Source of the DNA: AP-15 sp035538335
Lineage (GTDB): Bacteria; Pseudomonadota; Alphaproteobacteria; ATCC43930; CGMCC-115725
NCBI GenBank assembly: GCA_035538335.1
Contig: DATLKN010000016.1
Location: 1-64,000 of the forward strand
Direction: 5' to 3'
DNA: 64,000 bases
Part shown: one piece after another, positions 17,032 to 25,560 of the stretch
Layout: the number at the start of each line of letters is the position of its first letter
How positions within the stretch are numbered: the stretch's first letter is position 1
The notes under the pieces: model-generated
The model's input: only the letters and a program-made list of their open reading frames with translations
What the model was told of the DNA's origin: nothing
Databases searched by the model: none
Made by a program: the position numbers and the translations under genes

Positions 17032-18052
17032 GGCGGCGGCCGGCGAGCCTGTCCTCGAGGTGCGCGGGCTGACGAAGCATTTCCCGCTGCGCCGGGGGCT
17101 GCTGCGCGGCGCCGCGGGCGTCGTCCATGCCGTCGACGGCGTCGATCTCGACGTCGCGGCCGGCGAGACGCTGGGGCTCGTCGGCGAAAGCGGCTCCGGC
17201 AAATCGACGGTCGGGCGGGCGATCCTGCGCCTCATCGAGCCGACCGCCGGCACGATCCGGCTGTGCGGCCGCGACATCACACATCTCGGCCGCGGCGCCT
17301 TGCGGGCGGAGCGGCGCCACATGCAGACGATCTTCCAGGATCCCTACGCCTCGCTGAACCCGCGGCTGCGGGCCCGTGACATCGTCGTCGAGCCGCTCGA
17401 CAATTTCGCGATCGGCGACGCCGCCAGCCGACCCGGCCGCGTCGCCGAGCTTTTCGAGCGGGTAGGGCTGCGCCGCGAGCACCTCGCGCTCTATCCGCAC
17501 GAATTCTCCGGCGGCCAGCGCCAGCGCCTCGGCATCGCCCGGGCCTTGGCGCTCAACCCCAAGCTGATCGTCGCCGACGAGGCGGTCTCCGCCCTCGATG
17601 TCTCGGTGCAGGCGCAGGTTCTGAACCTGATGATGGATCTGCAGGACGAGCTCGGCGTCTCCTACCTCTTCATCTCGCACGATCTGGCGGTGGTCGAGCA
17701 CATCAGCCATCGCGTCGCCGTCATGTATCTCGGCCAGTTTGTCGAGGTGACCGGGCGCACCGCCCTCTTCGCCAATCCCCTGCACCCCTACACCGAGGCG
17801 CTGTTGGCGGCGATACCGGAGCCCGATCCCGAGATCGCGCGCGCCCGCGCCATCATCGGCGGTGAGGTCCCGAGCCCCGTCAACCCGCCGCCGGGCTGCC
17901 GCTTCCACACCCGCTGCCCCTATGCCGAAGCTCTGTGCCGGGAAGCGGCGCCGCCGCTGGAGGAACTGGCGCCGGGCCATTTCGCGGCCTGCCATTTGCG
18001 CGCCGGCCGTCTCGAGAAGCCGAAGGACAGCCGCATCGCGCCGCCGCGCTGA
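17024..18052 (+). CDS. ABC transporter ATP-binding protein (DppF type)
   Basis: Second ATPase, 342 residues. Walker A is GESGSGKSTVGRAIL, the Q-loop region is TIFQDPYASLNPR, the signature is EFSGGQRQRLGIARAL, and Walker B is KLIVADEAVSALD. The C-terminal Cys-containing extension (GCRFHTRCPYAEALC) is intact. It is the last gene of the importer operon; peptide deformylase follows after 75 bases on the same strand and is probably a separate unit. Confidence 0.95.
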   Translation: MAEAAAGEPVLEVRGLTKHFPLRRGLLRGAAGVVHAVDGVDLDVAAGETLGLVGESGSGKSTVGRAILRLIEPTAGTIRLCGRDITHLGRGALRAERRHMQTIFQDPYASLNPRLRARDIVVEPLDNFAIGDAASRPGRVAELFERVGLRREHLALYPHEFSGGQRQRLGIARALALNPKLIVADEAVSALDVSVQAQVLNLMMDLQDELGVSYLFISHDLAVVEHISHRVAVMYLGQFVEVTGRTALFANPLHPYTEALLAAIPEPDPEIARARAIIGGEVPSPVNPPPGCRFHTRCPYAEALCREAAPPLEELAPGHFAACHLRAGRLEKPKDSRIAPPR

Positions 18053-18127
18053 CCGCGGCGAGGGGCCGGCGCCGAACCGCGACCGCGAATGCTTTAACTT
18101 CGGCGCCCGCCGCCACATATTCGCGTG

Positions 18128-18691
18128 ATGGCGCTGCGCAAGATCGCCTGCATGGGCCACCCGGTATTGCGCGCCCCGGCGGAAGCGGTCGAGGATCCGA
18201 CCGCGCCCTGGGTCAGAGGGCTCGTCGCCGACATGGTCGAGACGATGGAGGACGCCGGCGGCACCGGGCTCGCCGCGCCGCAGATCTACGAGCCCTGGCG
18301 CATCGTCGTCTTTTTTGTCGGCGAGGGGCGGCTCACCGGCTTGCCGGGCGACGTGCCGCAGGATCTGACCGTGCTCGTCAACCCGCAGATCGAGCCCATC
18401 GGCCGCGAATGCGCCTTCGGCTGGGAGGGTTGCCTGTCGGTGCCGGGGCTGCGCGGCGTCGTGCCGCGCCATCTGCGCATCCGCTACCGCGGCACGACGC
18501 TCGCCGGCGAGAGGATCGAGCGTGAGGCCGCGGGGTTTCACGCGCGCGTCGTGCAGCACGAATGCGACCACCTCGACGGCATCCTCTACCCGCAGCGCAT
18601 GACCGATCACCGGCTCCTCGTCTTCACCGAGGAATTGGAGAAGAACCCGATCGATCTCGCCGATTTTCTCGCCCGGTCGGAGACCAAATGA
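18128..18691 (+). CDS. def: Peptide deformylase
   Basis: Removes the formyl group from N-terminal Met of new proteins. All three metal-site motifs are present: GTGLAAPQ (residues 45-52), EGCLS with metal-binding Cys102, and QHECDH with His144, catalytic Glu145 and His148. 187 residues from the ATG at 18128; the preceding GTG is less likely. The stop overlaps the start of the COQ9 gene (ATGA), so the two are translationally coupled. Slight divergence from the commonest motif 3 (HEMDH) suggests this may be a second, non-essential deformylase copy; this is inference. Confidence 0.94.
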   Translation: MALRKIACMGHPVLRAPAEAVEDPTAPWVRGLVADMVETMEDAGGTGLAAPQIYEPWRIVVFFVGEGRLTGLPGDVPQDLTVLVNPQIEPIGRECAFGWEGCLSVPGLRGVVPRHLRIRYRGTTLAGERIEREAAGFHARVVQHECDHLDGILYPQRMTDHRLLVFTEELEKNPIDLADFLARSETK

Positions 18692-19326
18692 AAAGCCCGC
18701 TCGCCGACTCGCTGCGCGACCGGCTGATCGAGGCGATGCTGCCCGATGTCGCCTTCGACGGCTGGTCGCGCGCCGCCTTGCGCCGGGCGGCGCAGCGCTG
18801 CGGCATGCCGGGCGAGGAGGCGCTCGCGCTGTTTTCCGGCGGCCCGGCGCAGCTCGTCGCCGAATTCAGCCGCTGGGCCGACCGGCGGCTGCTCGACCGC
18901 CTCGAAAAGCTGCCGCTCGACGAGCTGCCGACGCACCGGCGCATCGCACTGGCGATCGAAACCCGGCTTGAGATCGTCGCGCCCTGGCGCGAGGCGGTGC
19001 GCCGGGCGATGTCGACATTGGCGATGCCGCAGCACGCGCCGCTCGCCGCGCGGCTCCTTTACGAGACCGTCGACGGCATCTGGTACGCGGCCGGCGACAA
19101 GGCGGCCGATTTCAGCTTTTACACAAAGCGCGCGAGCCTCGCCGCCGTCTATGCGGCGACGCTCCTCTACTGGCTTGACGACCGCTCGCCCGATTTCGCC
19201 GAGACGCGCGGCTTTCTCGCGCGCCGGCTCGGCGACGTGGCGCGCCTCGGCAAGGTACGCGAGCGCGCCGCCGCGGCCGCCGACCGATTGCCGAACCCGC
19301 TGCGCCTGGTGCGGCCTGATCGCTGA
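18688..19326 (+). CDS. COQ9 family protein (ubiquinone biosynthesis)
   Basis: A 212-residue homologue of mitochondrial COQ9, a lipid-binding accessory factor of the ubiquinone hydroxylation step. The diagnostic C-terminal half is present: YETVDGIWYAAGDKAADFSF followed by YTKRASLAAVYAATLLYWLD and RSPDFAETRGFLARRL. The N-terminal part resembles a TetR-like helical fold (DGWSRAALRRAAQRCGMPGE). COQ9 is largely confined to alphaproteobacteria and mitochondria, which supports the taxonomic call. It overlaps def by four bases. ubiX, another quinone-pathway gene, lies about 6 kb away. Confidence 0.9.
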   Translation: MKSPLADSLRDRLIEAMLPDVAFDGWSRAALRRAAQRCGMPGEEALALFSGGPAQLVAEFSRWADRRLLDRLEKLPLDELPTHRRIALAIETRLEIVAPWREAVRRAMSTLAMPQHAPLAARLLYETVDGIWYAAGDKAADFSFYTKRASLAAVYAATLLYWLDDRSPDFAETRGFLARRLGDVARLGKVRERAAAAADRLPNPLRLVRPDR

Positions 19327-19440
19327 GCCGGGGTAGCGGGCGAGGCCGGCCCGTGCGAGTCATGGCCGCCCTGTCGGATTTCCTCTGGACGAAACCCCTC
19401 CCGGCCGGGACAGTCCCGGTCAGCACAGCGAGGACAGCCG

Positions 19441-20625
19441 ATGATCACGAAATTCGACAGCTCCTATTACGGCACCGCTGACATGGAGAACCTCGGCTAC
19501 ACCGGTACGCCGATCAACGAGCGCCGCTATTCCAAGGAGCAGCTGGCCGGGGCGCTGCACAAGGTCGTGAAATACGCCCAATGCATGGATGAGCGCGGCT
19601 ACGACACCTTCTGGATGGCCGAGCATCATTTCCAGCCCGAGGGCACCGAGCTGATCCCGAACCTCTTGATGATGGCGATGCACCTCGTCAACGTCACGAA
19701 GCACCTGAAGATCGGCTGCGGCTTCAACGTCGTGCCGATGTGGCATCCGCTGCGGCTGGCGGAAGACTACGCGATGGCCGACAACCTCAGCGGCGGCCGG
19801 GTGATCTTTGGGGTGGCGCGCGGCTATCACACGCGCGAGGTCGAGAGTTTCGGCGCGCCGCTGATCGACCAGAACGCCAACCGGGAGCTGTTCGAGGAAG
19901 GCGTCGACATCCTCTTCAAGGCCTTCGAGGGCAAGCCCTTCTCGCACCGGGGCAAGTACTACACGATCCCGCCGGCGGTGCCCTATCGCGGCTACACGCT
20001 GAAAGAGATCACGCTGGTGCCCGCCCCCGCGCGCTGGCCGGTCGAATGCTGGCAGCCGATCCAGAGCGGTTCCGAGCGCGCCTTCGACTTCATGGCCAAG
20101 CACGGCATTTGCGGCGTCATCGGCGGCGGCTCGGCCGAAGGCGGCGCCGTCGAGCGCCACATGCTCGGCTTCCAGGCCGCCTACGCGCGCCGCGGCGTCA
20201 AGCTCGAACTCGGCGAGCGGCTCGCGCTCGGCTTCCAGTTCCACATTGCGAAGAGCTGCGAAGCCGCCATGCGCGAGGCGGCGAAACACTACGAAGAGAA
20301 CATGAAGATGTTCGGCGAATTGCGCCTCGTGCGCGCGCTCTCCGACGACCAGATCGCGGCGATGCGCGACCCCAAGCTCGCCGCGACCGCCAAGCTGCCG
20401 ACCATCGAGGACGCGGTGCAGGCCGGCGGCTTCCTCGCCGGCACGCCCGCCGACATCGTCGATCAGCTGAAGGCGGTCGAGAAGCGCTGGCCCGGCATCG
20501 ACCGCGTCATTTGCAGCACGCCCCTCGGCACCCCGCTCGACGTCCAACTGGAAGACCTCGACCGCTTCGCCAAGGAAGTGATGCCGGCCTTCCGCGCCAA
20601 GAAGGTCGCCGCAGCCGCCGAATAG
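19441..20625 (+). CDS. LLM-class flavin-dependent oxidoreductase
   Basis: A 394-residue luciferase-like TIM-barrel monooxygenase that uses reduced flavin and oxygen. Recognisable segments are ERGYDTFWMAEHHFQPEG, LKIGCGFNVVPMWHPLRLAE and the GGRVIFGVARGYHTREVESF phosphate-binding region. The C-terminal residues ADIVDQLKAVEKRWPGIDRV match the usual end of the barrel. The substrate is unknown; relatives oxidise aliphatic, sulfonated or xenobiotic compounds. The gene stands alone, and a pseudogene fragment lies directly downstream. Confidence 0.88.
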   Translation: MITKFDSSYYGTADMENLGYTGTPINERRYSKEQLAGALHKVVKYAQCMDERGYDTFWMAEHHFQPEGTELIPNLLMMAMHLVNVTKHLKIGCGFNVVPMWHPLRLAEDYAMADNLSGGRVIFGVARGYHTREVESFGAPLIDQNANRELFEEGVDILFKAFEGKPFSHRGKYYTIPPAVPYRGYTLKEITLVPAPARWPVECWQPIQSGSERAFDFMAKHGICGVIGGGSAEGGAVERHMLGFQAAYARRGVKLELGERLALGFQFHIAKSCEAAMREAAKHYEENMKMFGELRLVRALSDDQIAAMRDPKLAATAKLPTIEDAVQAGGFLAGTPADIVDQLKAVEKRWPGIDRVICSTPLGTPLDVQLEDLDRFAKEVMPAFRAKKVAAAAE

Positions 20626-20646
20626 TCACGCCGCTTCTACTCGGGG

Positions 20647-20808
20647 GAATCTTACATCGGCAAAATTTTCAAGGGCAGGGCGCCGAGCGATCTACCCGTG
20701 GAACAGCCCGCCAAATTCGATCTTCTGATCAACCTGAAGACCGCGAAGGCGCTCGGCCTCACGGTCCCGCAATGCGTTCTCGCGCGCGCCGACAAGCTGA
20801 TCGAATAG
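20647..20808 (+). pseudogene. C-terminal remnant of an ABC_sub_bind-type substrate-binding protein
   Basis: Reading 20647-20808 in one frame gives about 53 codons ending in a stop, with the segments DLPVEQPAKFDLLINLKTAK and ALGLTVPQCVLARADKLIE. This is the hallmark C-terminus of the ABC_sub_bind (PF04392) periplasmic proteins, normally over 300 residues long. Nothing upstream continues the homology: the luciferase-like gene ends at 20625. The rest of the gene has therefore been deleted. The region 20809-20958 after it holds only a degenerate repeat-like stretch near 20877-20943. Confidence 0.75.
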
Positions 20809-20958
20809 GGGTAGATCGAGCGGTTTCCGACACCCTGGAAGTCCGGTCTCCCCGCCACGCGATTTCTTCTCCCGTCCTAGGCCGGGACCCACCCATCCGG
20901 CGCAGGAACGGCCGAACGGCAGATTCCGGCCGCCGGAATGACGAAAGTCCGCAACATC

Positions 20959-22002
20959 TCAAGGCCAAGGCGAATTGCAAACCAGCACGAGCTTGCCCCT
21001 GACAGATCCCTGGCCGAGCAGTTCCTGCGCACGGCGCGCCTCGCTCAGTGGAATCCGCTCGGCGATCATTGGCTTGATCTTGTTGTCGCGAAGCAGATCG
21101 AGCAACGCGCTTAAATCGTCACGAAACCATGCCGGCTTCCGCCGTTTCAGATACTGTATGCTGTAGGGGAGGATGCGCCGCCTGCCCGGCAATAGGAAAG
21201 CGCGGAGCGCGTACCACGCAGGCCGCAATATGCCGCGAAGACGGTAACGCAGACCACCTGCCAGCTGGCCCTTTTGCAGAAACGAAGTGAAGCCGTAAGC
21301 GATGACGCGGCCGCGCGGCGCCAGAGCCCGGAATGAGCGCCAAACATTGCGTTCGCCGACACCGTCGAACACGATATCCACTCCCTCGCCCGTTAGGCGG
21401 CGAATCTCTTCGACAAAATCGGTCTTCCGGTAGTCGATCGGCCTGGCGCCAAGATCCGATACGATCTGATGCGTCGCCGGCGCCGCGGTGCCATACATCT
21501 CCAGACCTGCCAGGCGGCCAAGTTGCAGCAAAGCCGTCCCGACCCCTCCGGCCGCACCATGGATAAGTGCCCGCTGGCCTGCCGAGGCATGCGCAACGCG
21601 ATGCATCATTTGATAGGCCGTGACGTAATTCAGCACGAGGCTTACGGCCTCGGCGGGATCGAGGCCAGCCGGGACAGGTGTCACTTCACTCTCTGGTAGG
21701 CAGATGTACTGGGCGTAGCCGCCGTGAATCGGCAGGGCCGCAACCATCTGACCGACCGTTGCTTGTGACGCTCCCTCTCCGGTCTTTTCCACGACACCCA
21801 CGATGTCCCATCCCGGCGTGAACGGCAGAGTTGTTTTTTCCGGATGAATGCCCTCCCGCATCAGCATGTCCGCGAAGGAGACGCCGGCCGCAAACGTACG
21901 CACGCGCACCTCGCCTCGACCCGGCTCCGGCACCTCTTCCTGTGCGGTTTCCAAGACCTCCGGCCCGCCGAGACGGCGAACGATGATCCGCAAAGCATTC
22001 AT
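20959..22002 (-). CDS. Medium-chain dehydrogenase/reductase (quinone oxidoreductase-like)
   Basis: A 347-residue MDR-superfamily enzyme expected to use NADPH. The GroES-like domain includes GVSFADMLMREGIHPEKTTL and FTPGWDIVGVVEKTGEGA. The nucleotide-binding motif is ALIHGAAGGVGTALLQLGRL near residue 145. No catalytic-zinc cysteine pattern is apparent, which fits the zinc-independent QOR/VAT1-like branch. An insert of about 60 residues around 250-300 (GLRYRLRGILRPAWYALRAF) is Arg-rich and hydrophobic. Codon use is visibly less GC-biased than in neighbours (TCA, CAA, GCA, AAA codons). It is flanked by a gene remnant and an orphan SOS-like motif, so it was probably acquired. Confidence 0.87.
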   Translation of the reverse strand: MNALRIIVRRLGGPEVLETAQEEVPEPGRGEVRVRTFAAGVSFADMLMREGIHPEKTTLPFTPGWDIVGVVEKTGEGASQATVGQMVAALPIHGGYAQYICLPESEVTPVPAGLDPAEAVSLVLNYVTAYQMMHRVAHASAGQRALIHGAAGGVGTALLQLGRLAGLEMYGTAAPATHQIVSDLGARPIDYRKTDFVEEIRRLTGEGVDIVFDGVGERNVWRSFRALAPRGRVIAYGFTSFLQKGQLAGGLRYRLRGILRPAWYALRAFLLPGRRRILPYSIQYLKRRKPAWFRDDLSALLDLLRDNKIKPMIAERIPLSEARRAQELLGQGSVRGKLVLVCNSPWP

Positions 22003-22144
22003 GGCGACAGCCCGACCAGGATATAGCGATGGCTCACGCCAAAGGTTCGGCTCGCCGGCAACGAGGATGTACCCGCCGCGCCGTCGCGAAATTGATCCGC
22101 CTCAAAGCGCAGGCTCGAGCCCAGTCCTTTTCCGCCCTTGACTG

Positions 22145-22159
22145 GAACAAAAACAGAAC
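22145..22159. promoter_or_regulatory. SOS-box-like motif GAAC-N7-GAAC
   Basis: GAAC at 22145-22148 and 22156-22159 are separated by seven A-rich bases. On the minus strand this reads GTTC-N7-GTTC, the direct repeat bound by LexA in alphaproteobacteria. No recA, lexA, imuA or other SOS gene adjoins it. The nearest gene in the right orientation is the MDR oxidoreductase starting at 22002. Confidence 0.5.
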
Positions 22160-22265
22160 ATATATCCAGCGCTCCTGCGCCCGACGCGCCCGCTGCCGCG
22201 GACCCCGCCAATGCCGGAAATCGCCGCCCGCGTGCTCCTGTCTATTATTTCCCTGTTTTCGGAAG

Positions 22266-22285
22266 CAGGAATCGAGCGATTCCTG
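22266..22285. repeat. 20-bp perfect palindrome in the 22003-22339 gap
   Basis: caggaatcg and cgattcctg are separated by two bases. The surrounding 337-base gap between the MDR gene and purK contains this palindrome, the SOS-like motif, and a GC-rich stretch near 22310-22345. I see no convincing gene in the gap. Confidence 0.5.
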
Positions 22286-22339
22286 GCACTTGGTCCTGAT
22301 CCCTCTCCCGCGCGCCCGCGTACGCGCGCGAGCGCGGGC

Positions 22340-23410
22340 TCAGCGGCGCGGGATCAGCCGCGTCACATGGCCCATCTTGCGGCCGGGCGCGACTTCGCTC
22401 TTGCCGTAGACGTGCAGCTTCGAGAGCGGGTCGCCCAGCGCCTCGCGCCATTTCTCGATGTCTTGGCCGATCAAGTTCTTCATGATCGCGTCGGAATGGC
22501 GGTCGGTCGAACCGAGCGGCAGGCCGCAGATCGCCCGCACCAGCTGCTCGAACTGGCTCGTGTAGCAGGCGTCGATCGTCCAGTGGCCGGAATTGTGCGG
22601 CCGCGGCGCCAGCTCGTTGACGAGCAGCTCGCCCTCTTGGCTGATGAACATCTCGACCGCCAGCACGCCGGCGAGATCGAGCTTTTCCGCCACGTGCCGG
22701 GCGATCGCTTCGGCCCGCATCGCGGTTTCGGGCGGGATCCGCGCCGGCGCGATCGTGGTGTCGAGGATGTGGTTGACATGCTGGTTCTCGACCGGCGGAT
22801 AGGCCGCCGAGGCGCCCGACTCGCTGCGCGCCACGACGACCGAGATCTCGCAGGTGAAATCGACGAAGGCCTCGAGGACGCCGATCTCGCCCCCCATCCG
22901 GCGCCAGGCGTCTTCCGGCTTGGTGTCGGGGCCGAGCATGACCTGCCCCTTGCCGTCATAGCCGAGCCGCACGCTCTTCAATACCGCCGGGCGGTTGAAA
23001 TCGCGCATCGCCCGCGCCAGCGCGAGCGCGTCCGGCACCTCGCGGTAGAGCGTCGTCGCGATGTCGATCGAGCGCAGGAAATCCTTTTCCTTGAGTCGGT
23101 CCTGGGTGATTTCGAGGACTGCCGGGCGCGGCAGCACCGGTTTCACCGCCGCCACCGTGCGCGCTGCCTCGGCCGGAATGTTCTCGAACTCGAAGGTCGC
23201 GATGTCGACCGCGCCGGCAAAAGCCTCGAGCGCCGCGCGGTCGCTGAATTCGCCGATCGTGGCGCGGTCGCACACCTGCGCCGCCGGGCTGTCCCTTTCG
23301 CTCGCGAAAACATGCACGCGATAGCCGAGCCGCGCCGCCGCGGCCGCCGTCATGCGGCCGAGCTGACCGCCGCCGAGAATGCCGATCGTCGAGCCGGGCG
23401 GCAGCGTCAT
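22340..23410 (-). CDS. purK: N5-carboxyaminoimidazole ribonucleotide synthase
   Basis: ATP-grasp enzyme that converts AIR, ATP and bicarbonate to N5-CAIR in purine synthesis. Starting at the ATG at 23410 gives 356 residues beginning MTLPPGSTIGILGGGQLGRM, the PurK N-terminal dinucleotide-like motif. Further motifs are LPRPAVLEITQDRLKEKDFL, KSVRLGYDGKGQ, and LVNELAPRPHNSGHWTIDAC near residue 260. It overlaps the purE stop by four bases and forms the usual purE-purK pair, whose products act consecutively. Confidence 0.96.
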   Translation of the reverse strand: MTLPPGSTIGILGGGQLGRMTAAAAARLGYRVHVFASERDSPAAQVCDRATIGEFSDRAALEAFAGAVDIATFEFENIPAEAARTVAAVKPVLPRPAVLEITQDRLKEKDFLRSIDIATTLYREVPDALALARAMRDFNRPAVLKSVRLGYDGKGQVMLGPDTKPEDAWRRMGGEIGVLEAFVDFTCEISVVVARSESGASAAYPPVENQHVNHILDTTIAPARIPPETAMRAEAIARHVAEKLDLAGVLAVEMFISQEGELLVNELAPRPHNSGHWTIDACYTSQFEQLVRAICGLPLGSTDRHSDAIMKNLIGQDIEKWREALGDPLSKLHVYGKSEVAPGRKMGHVTRLIPRR

Positions 23411-23901
23411 GCGCGCTCCGGGCGCTCGGCGACGGCGTCCGTCTGGCGCTGCCGCCAATCGGCGAGCGCGGCGGCGGCGGCGGCGTCCGAAAGCCCGAGG
23501 ATGGCGGCCGCGAACAATGCCGCGTTGACCGCCCCGGAGCGGCCGATGGCGAAGGTCGCGACCGGCACCCCCGCCGGCATCTGCGCGATCGAGAGGAGGC
23601 TGTCCATGCCTTTGAGGGCGTGGCTCTCGATCGGCACGCCCAGCACCGGCAGCGGCGTCAGCGCGGCGGTCATGCCGGGCAGGTGTGCGGCGCCGCCGGC
23701 GCCGGCGATGATCACCTTGACGCCGCGCGCCGCCGCGCTGCGGGCGTACTTATAAAGGCGCTCGGGTGTGCGGTGCGCCGAGACGATGCGCGTCTCGTGG
23801 GCGATGCCGAGCCGGTCGAGCGTCTCTGCGGCGTGCTGCATCGTGTCCCAATCGGATTGGCTTCCCATGATGATGCCGACCGCTCGACCATCGTCGCTCA
23901 T
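23407..23901 (-). CDS. purE: N5-carboxyaminoimidazole ribonucleotide mutase
   Basis: Converts N5-CAIR to CAIR, directly after PurK. Residues IIMGSQSDWDTMQHAAETL, IVSAHRTPERLYKYA and IIAGAGGAAHLPGM are the class I PurE signatures (mutase His in SAHR). 164 residues from the ATG at 23901, with GGGAAAGAG upstream; a TTG five codons earlier is less likely. First gene of the pair on the minus strand. Confidence 0.96.
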   Translation of the reverse strand: MSDDGRAVGIIMGSQSDWDTMQHAAETLDRLGIAHETRIVSAHRTPERLYKYARSAAARGVKVIIAGAGGAAHLPGMTAALTPLPVLGVPIESHALKGMDSLLSIAQMPAGVPVATFAIGRSGAVNAALFAAAILGLSDAAAAAALADWRQRQTDAVAERPERA

Positions 23902-24027
23902 GCGGCTCTTTCCCAATCAGCGCGCGAGGGGGGCGCATTATAGGGGCGGGGCCGGCGCGCACAAGCCGCGCCGCCGCCGCATCTGCAAGCCTGGCGCCGA
24001 ACCGGAGGGTTGTCCTCCCGGCCGGCG

Positions 24028-24231
24028 TCACGCGATGATGTCGGGCAAAAGCTCGCTCTCGATCTTGGAGATCTGGTCCTTCAGCGACAGCTTTCGCTTT
24101 TTCAGGCGCCGCAGCTTCAGCTGGTCGAACGGCGCTTGTTCGGCGAGGCGCGCGATCACTTCGTCGAGGTCGCGATGCTCGGTCTTGAGCGCGGCGAGCT
24201 TTGCTTGCAGGGCTTCGATGTCGAGGTCCAT
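24028..24231 (-). CDS. DUF465 (YdcH family) small protein
   Basis: A 67-residue, highly charged helical protein, MDLDIEALQAKLAALKTEHR onward, with the conserved core LKLRRLKKRKLSLKDQISKI. DUF465 proteins are short antiparallel helical hairpins; no molecular function is established. A second member lies at 25561, with ubiX between them. It is separated from purE by about 125 bases. Confidence 0.88.
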   Translation of the reverse strand: MDLDIEALQAKLAALKTEHRDLDEVIARLAEQAPFDQLKLRRLKKRKLSLKDQISKIESELLPDIIA

Positions 24232-24325
24232 GGCCGGGAGAGCCGCTGATCCGTATGATTATAGCACCGCGGGCAGCGAAAGCTCGCGGTCTTCGAACCG
24301 CCGACCCGAAGCATCCGATGGACCG

Positions 24326-24850
24326 ATGACGACGCGCGGGGCAACCCCGATGCCGGCCGAGAGCGAGGCGGGCGGAGAGCTGTGGGACTTCTCGCTCGCC
24401 TTTTACGCGCGGCCCCGAGTAGCCGAGGCGCTGCTCGCGCTGCAGGACGAGGGCGGCCGCGACGTCAATCTGATCCTCTACGCGCTGTGGCACGGCGTCT
24501 CGGGCCGCGGCCCTCTCGACCGCCGCGCATTGGCGCGCGCCGAGCGCCTCTCGCGCGGCCTCGCGCGGCGCCTCGCGGCGCCGTTGCGGGCGCTGCGCCG
24601 GCGGCTGAAGGCGGATTCCGCGGCCGATGTCCAGGCGTTTCGCGAGCGCGTCAAGGAACTCGAACTCGCCGCCGAAAAGCTCGCGCAATACCGGCTCGCC
24701 GCGCTCGCGCCGATGCCGCAGCGCGGGCTCGCCCGCGCCGAGCGCCTCGCTGCGGGCGCGGACAATCTCGCGCTCTGCCTCGGGCCCGTGGCGGCGGGTT
24801 CGGCCGAGGCGGCGGCGTTGCGCCGCGCGCTTGCGGCGGCGGTGCTCTAA
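24326..24850 (+). CDS. TIGR02444 family protein
   Basis: A 174-residue product of an uncharacterised proteobacterial family. The recognisable N-terminal segment is LWDFSLAFYARPRVAEALLA followed by LQDEGGRDVNLILYALWHG. The rest is Arg/Ala/Leu-rich and probably helical. The start is uncertain: ATG at 24326 or at 24350 (MPAESEAGG), neither with a strong ribosome site. It is divergent from the DUF465 gene and converges on ubiX, overlapping its stop by four bases. No function is known. Confidence 0.8.
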   Translation: MTTRGATPMPAESEAGGELWDFSLAFYARPRVAEALLALQDEGGRDVNLILYALWHGVSGRGPLDRRALARAERLSRGLARRLAAPLRALRRRLKADSAADVQAFRERVKELELAAEKLAQYRLAALAPMPQRGLARAERLAAGADNLALCLGPVAAGSAEAAALRRALAAAVL

Positions 24851-25458
24851 TGCTCCTTGCGGTTCGGCCGGGCGCGCAGCGCGTCCTCGCCCCAGCGCCG
24901 CACTCTGCCGGTGTCGAGGCCGAACAGGTCGAGGATGCGGCCCAAGGTCTGGTCGATCATCTCATCGAGGCTCGCGGGCTTGGCGTAGAACGCCGGCACC
25001 GGCGGGGCGATGACGGCGCCCATTTCGGAGAGCGCCGTCATCGTCCGCAGATGCCCGGTATGGAGCGGCGTTTCCCGCACCAGCAGAACGAGCCGGCGCC
25101 GCTCCTTGAGGACGACATCGGCGGCGCGCGTCAGAAGCGTCGTCGTGACGCCGGTCGCGATCTCGGCCATGCTGCGGATCGAGCACGGGGCGATGACCAT
25201 ACCGATCGTCGGGAACGAGCCCGAGGAAATCGGCGCCGCCATGTCGCCGATCGCGTGCACGATGTCGGCGCGCGCCTTGACCGCCGCCGGCTTCAGATCG
25301 GTTTCGAGGGCGAGGGTCACTTCGGCCGCCCGGCTGATGACGAGATGCGTCTCGACGGCGAGAGGTTCGAGCAGCGACAAGAGCCGCGCGCCGTAGACGA
25401 CGCCCGAGGCGCCGCTGATCCCGACGATGAGCCGCGGTCTCTTAACTGTTTCAGCCAT
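24847..25458 (-). CDS. ubiX: Flavin prenyltransferase UbiX
   Basis: Makes the prenylated FMN cofactor needed by the UbiD decarboxylase in ubiquinone synthesis. The 203-residue protein shows LIVGISGASGVVYGARLL at the N-terminus (flavin phosphate binding), SSGSFPTIGMVIAPCSIRSM in the middle, and LLVRETPLHTGHL near residue 145, all UbiX signatures. The ATG at 25458 is preceded by GGAGGGGAG. No ubiD is visible in the window. Confidence 0.94.
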   Translation of the reverse strand: MAETVKRPRLIVGISGASGVVYGARLLSLLEPLAVETHLVISRAAEVTLALETDLKPAAVKARADIVHAIGDMAAPISSGSFPTIGMVIAPCSIRSMAEIATGVTTTLLTRAADVVLKERRRLVLLVRETPLHTGHLRTMTALSEMGAVIAPPVPAFYAKPASLDEMIDQTLGRILDLFGLDTGRVRRWGEDALRARPNRKEH

Positions 25459-25560
25459 CTCCCCTCCGACCGCCCCCTTTTTATCGCGGCGATGCTCTGG
25501 CCCGCCGCGCCATCCGGCGTTACCATCGCGCGTTGTCGCCGTCTAGTGAGGAGGATCTGC

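Noticed and set aside
21999..22211. Short minus-strand frame upstream of the MDR gene (70 codons)
   Set aside because: It overlaps the MDR start and has no recognisable family or ribosome site; a decayed gene cannot be excluded but is not supported.
22211..23755. Plus-strand open frame over purK/purE (514 codons)
   Set aside because: purE and purK are secure on the minus strand, and this frame has no recognisable domain.
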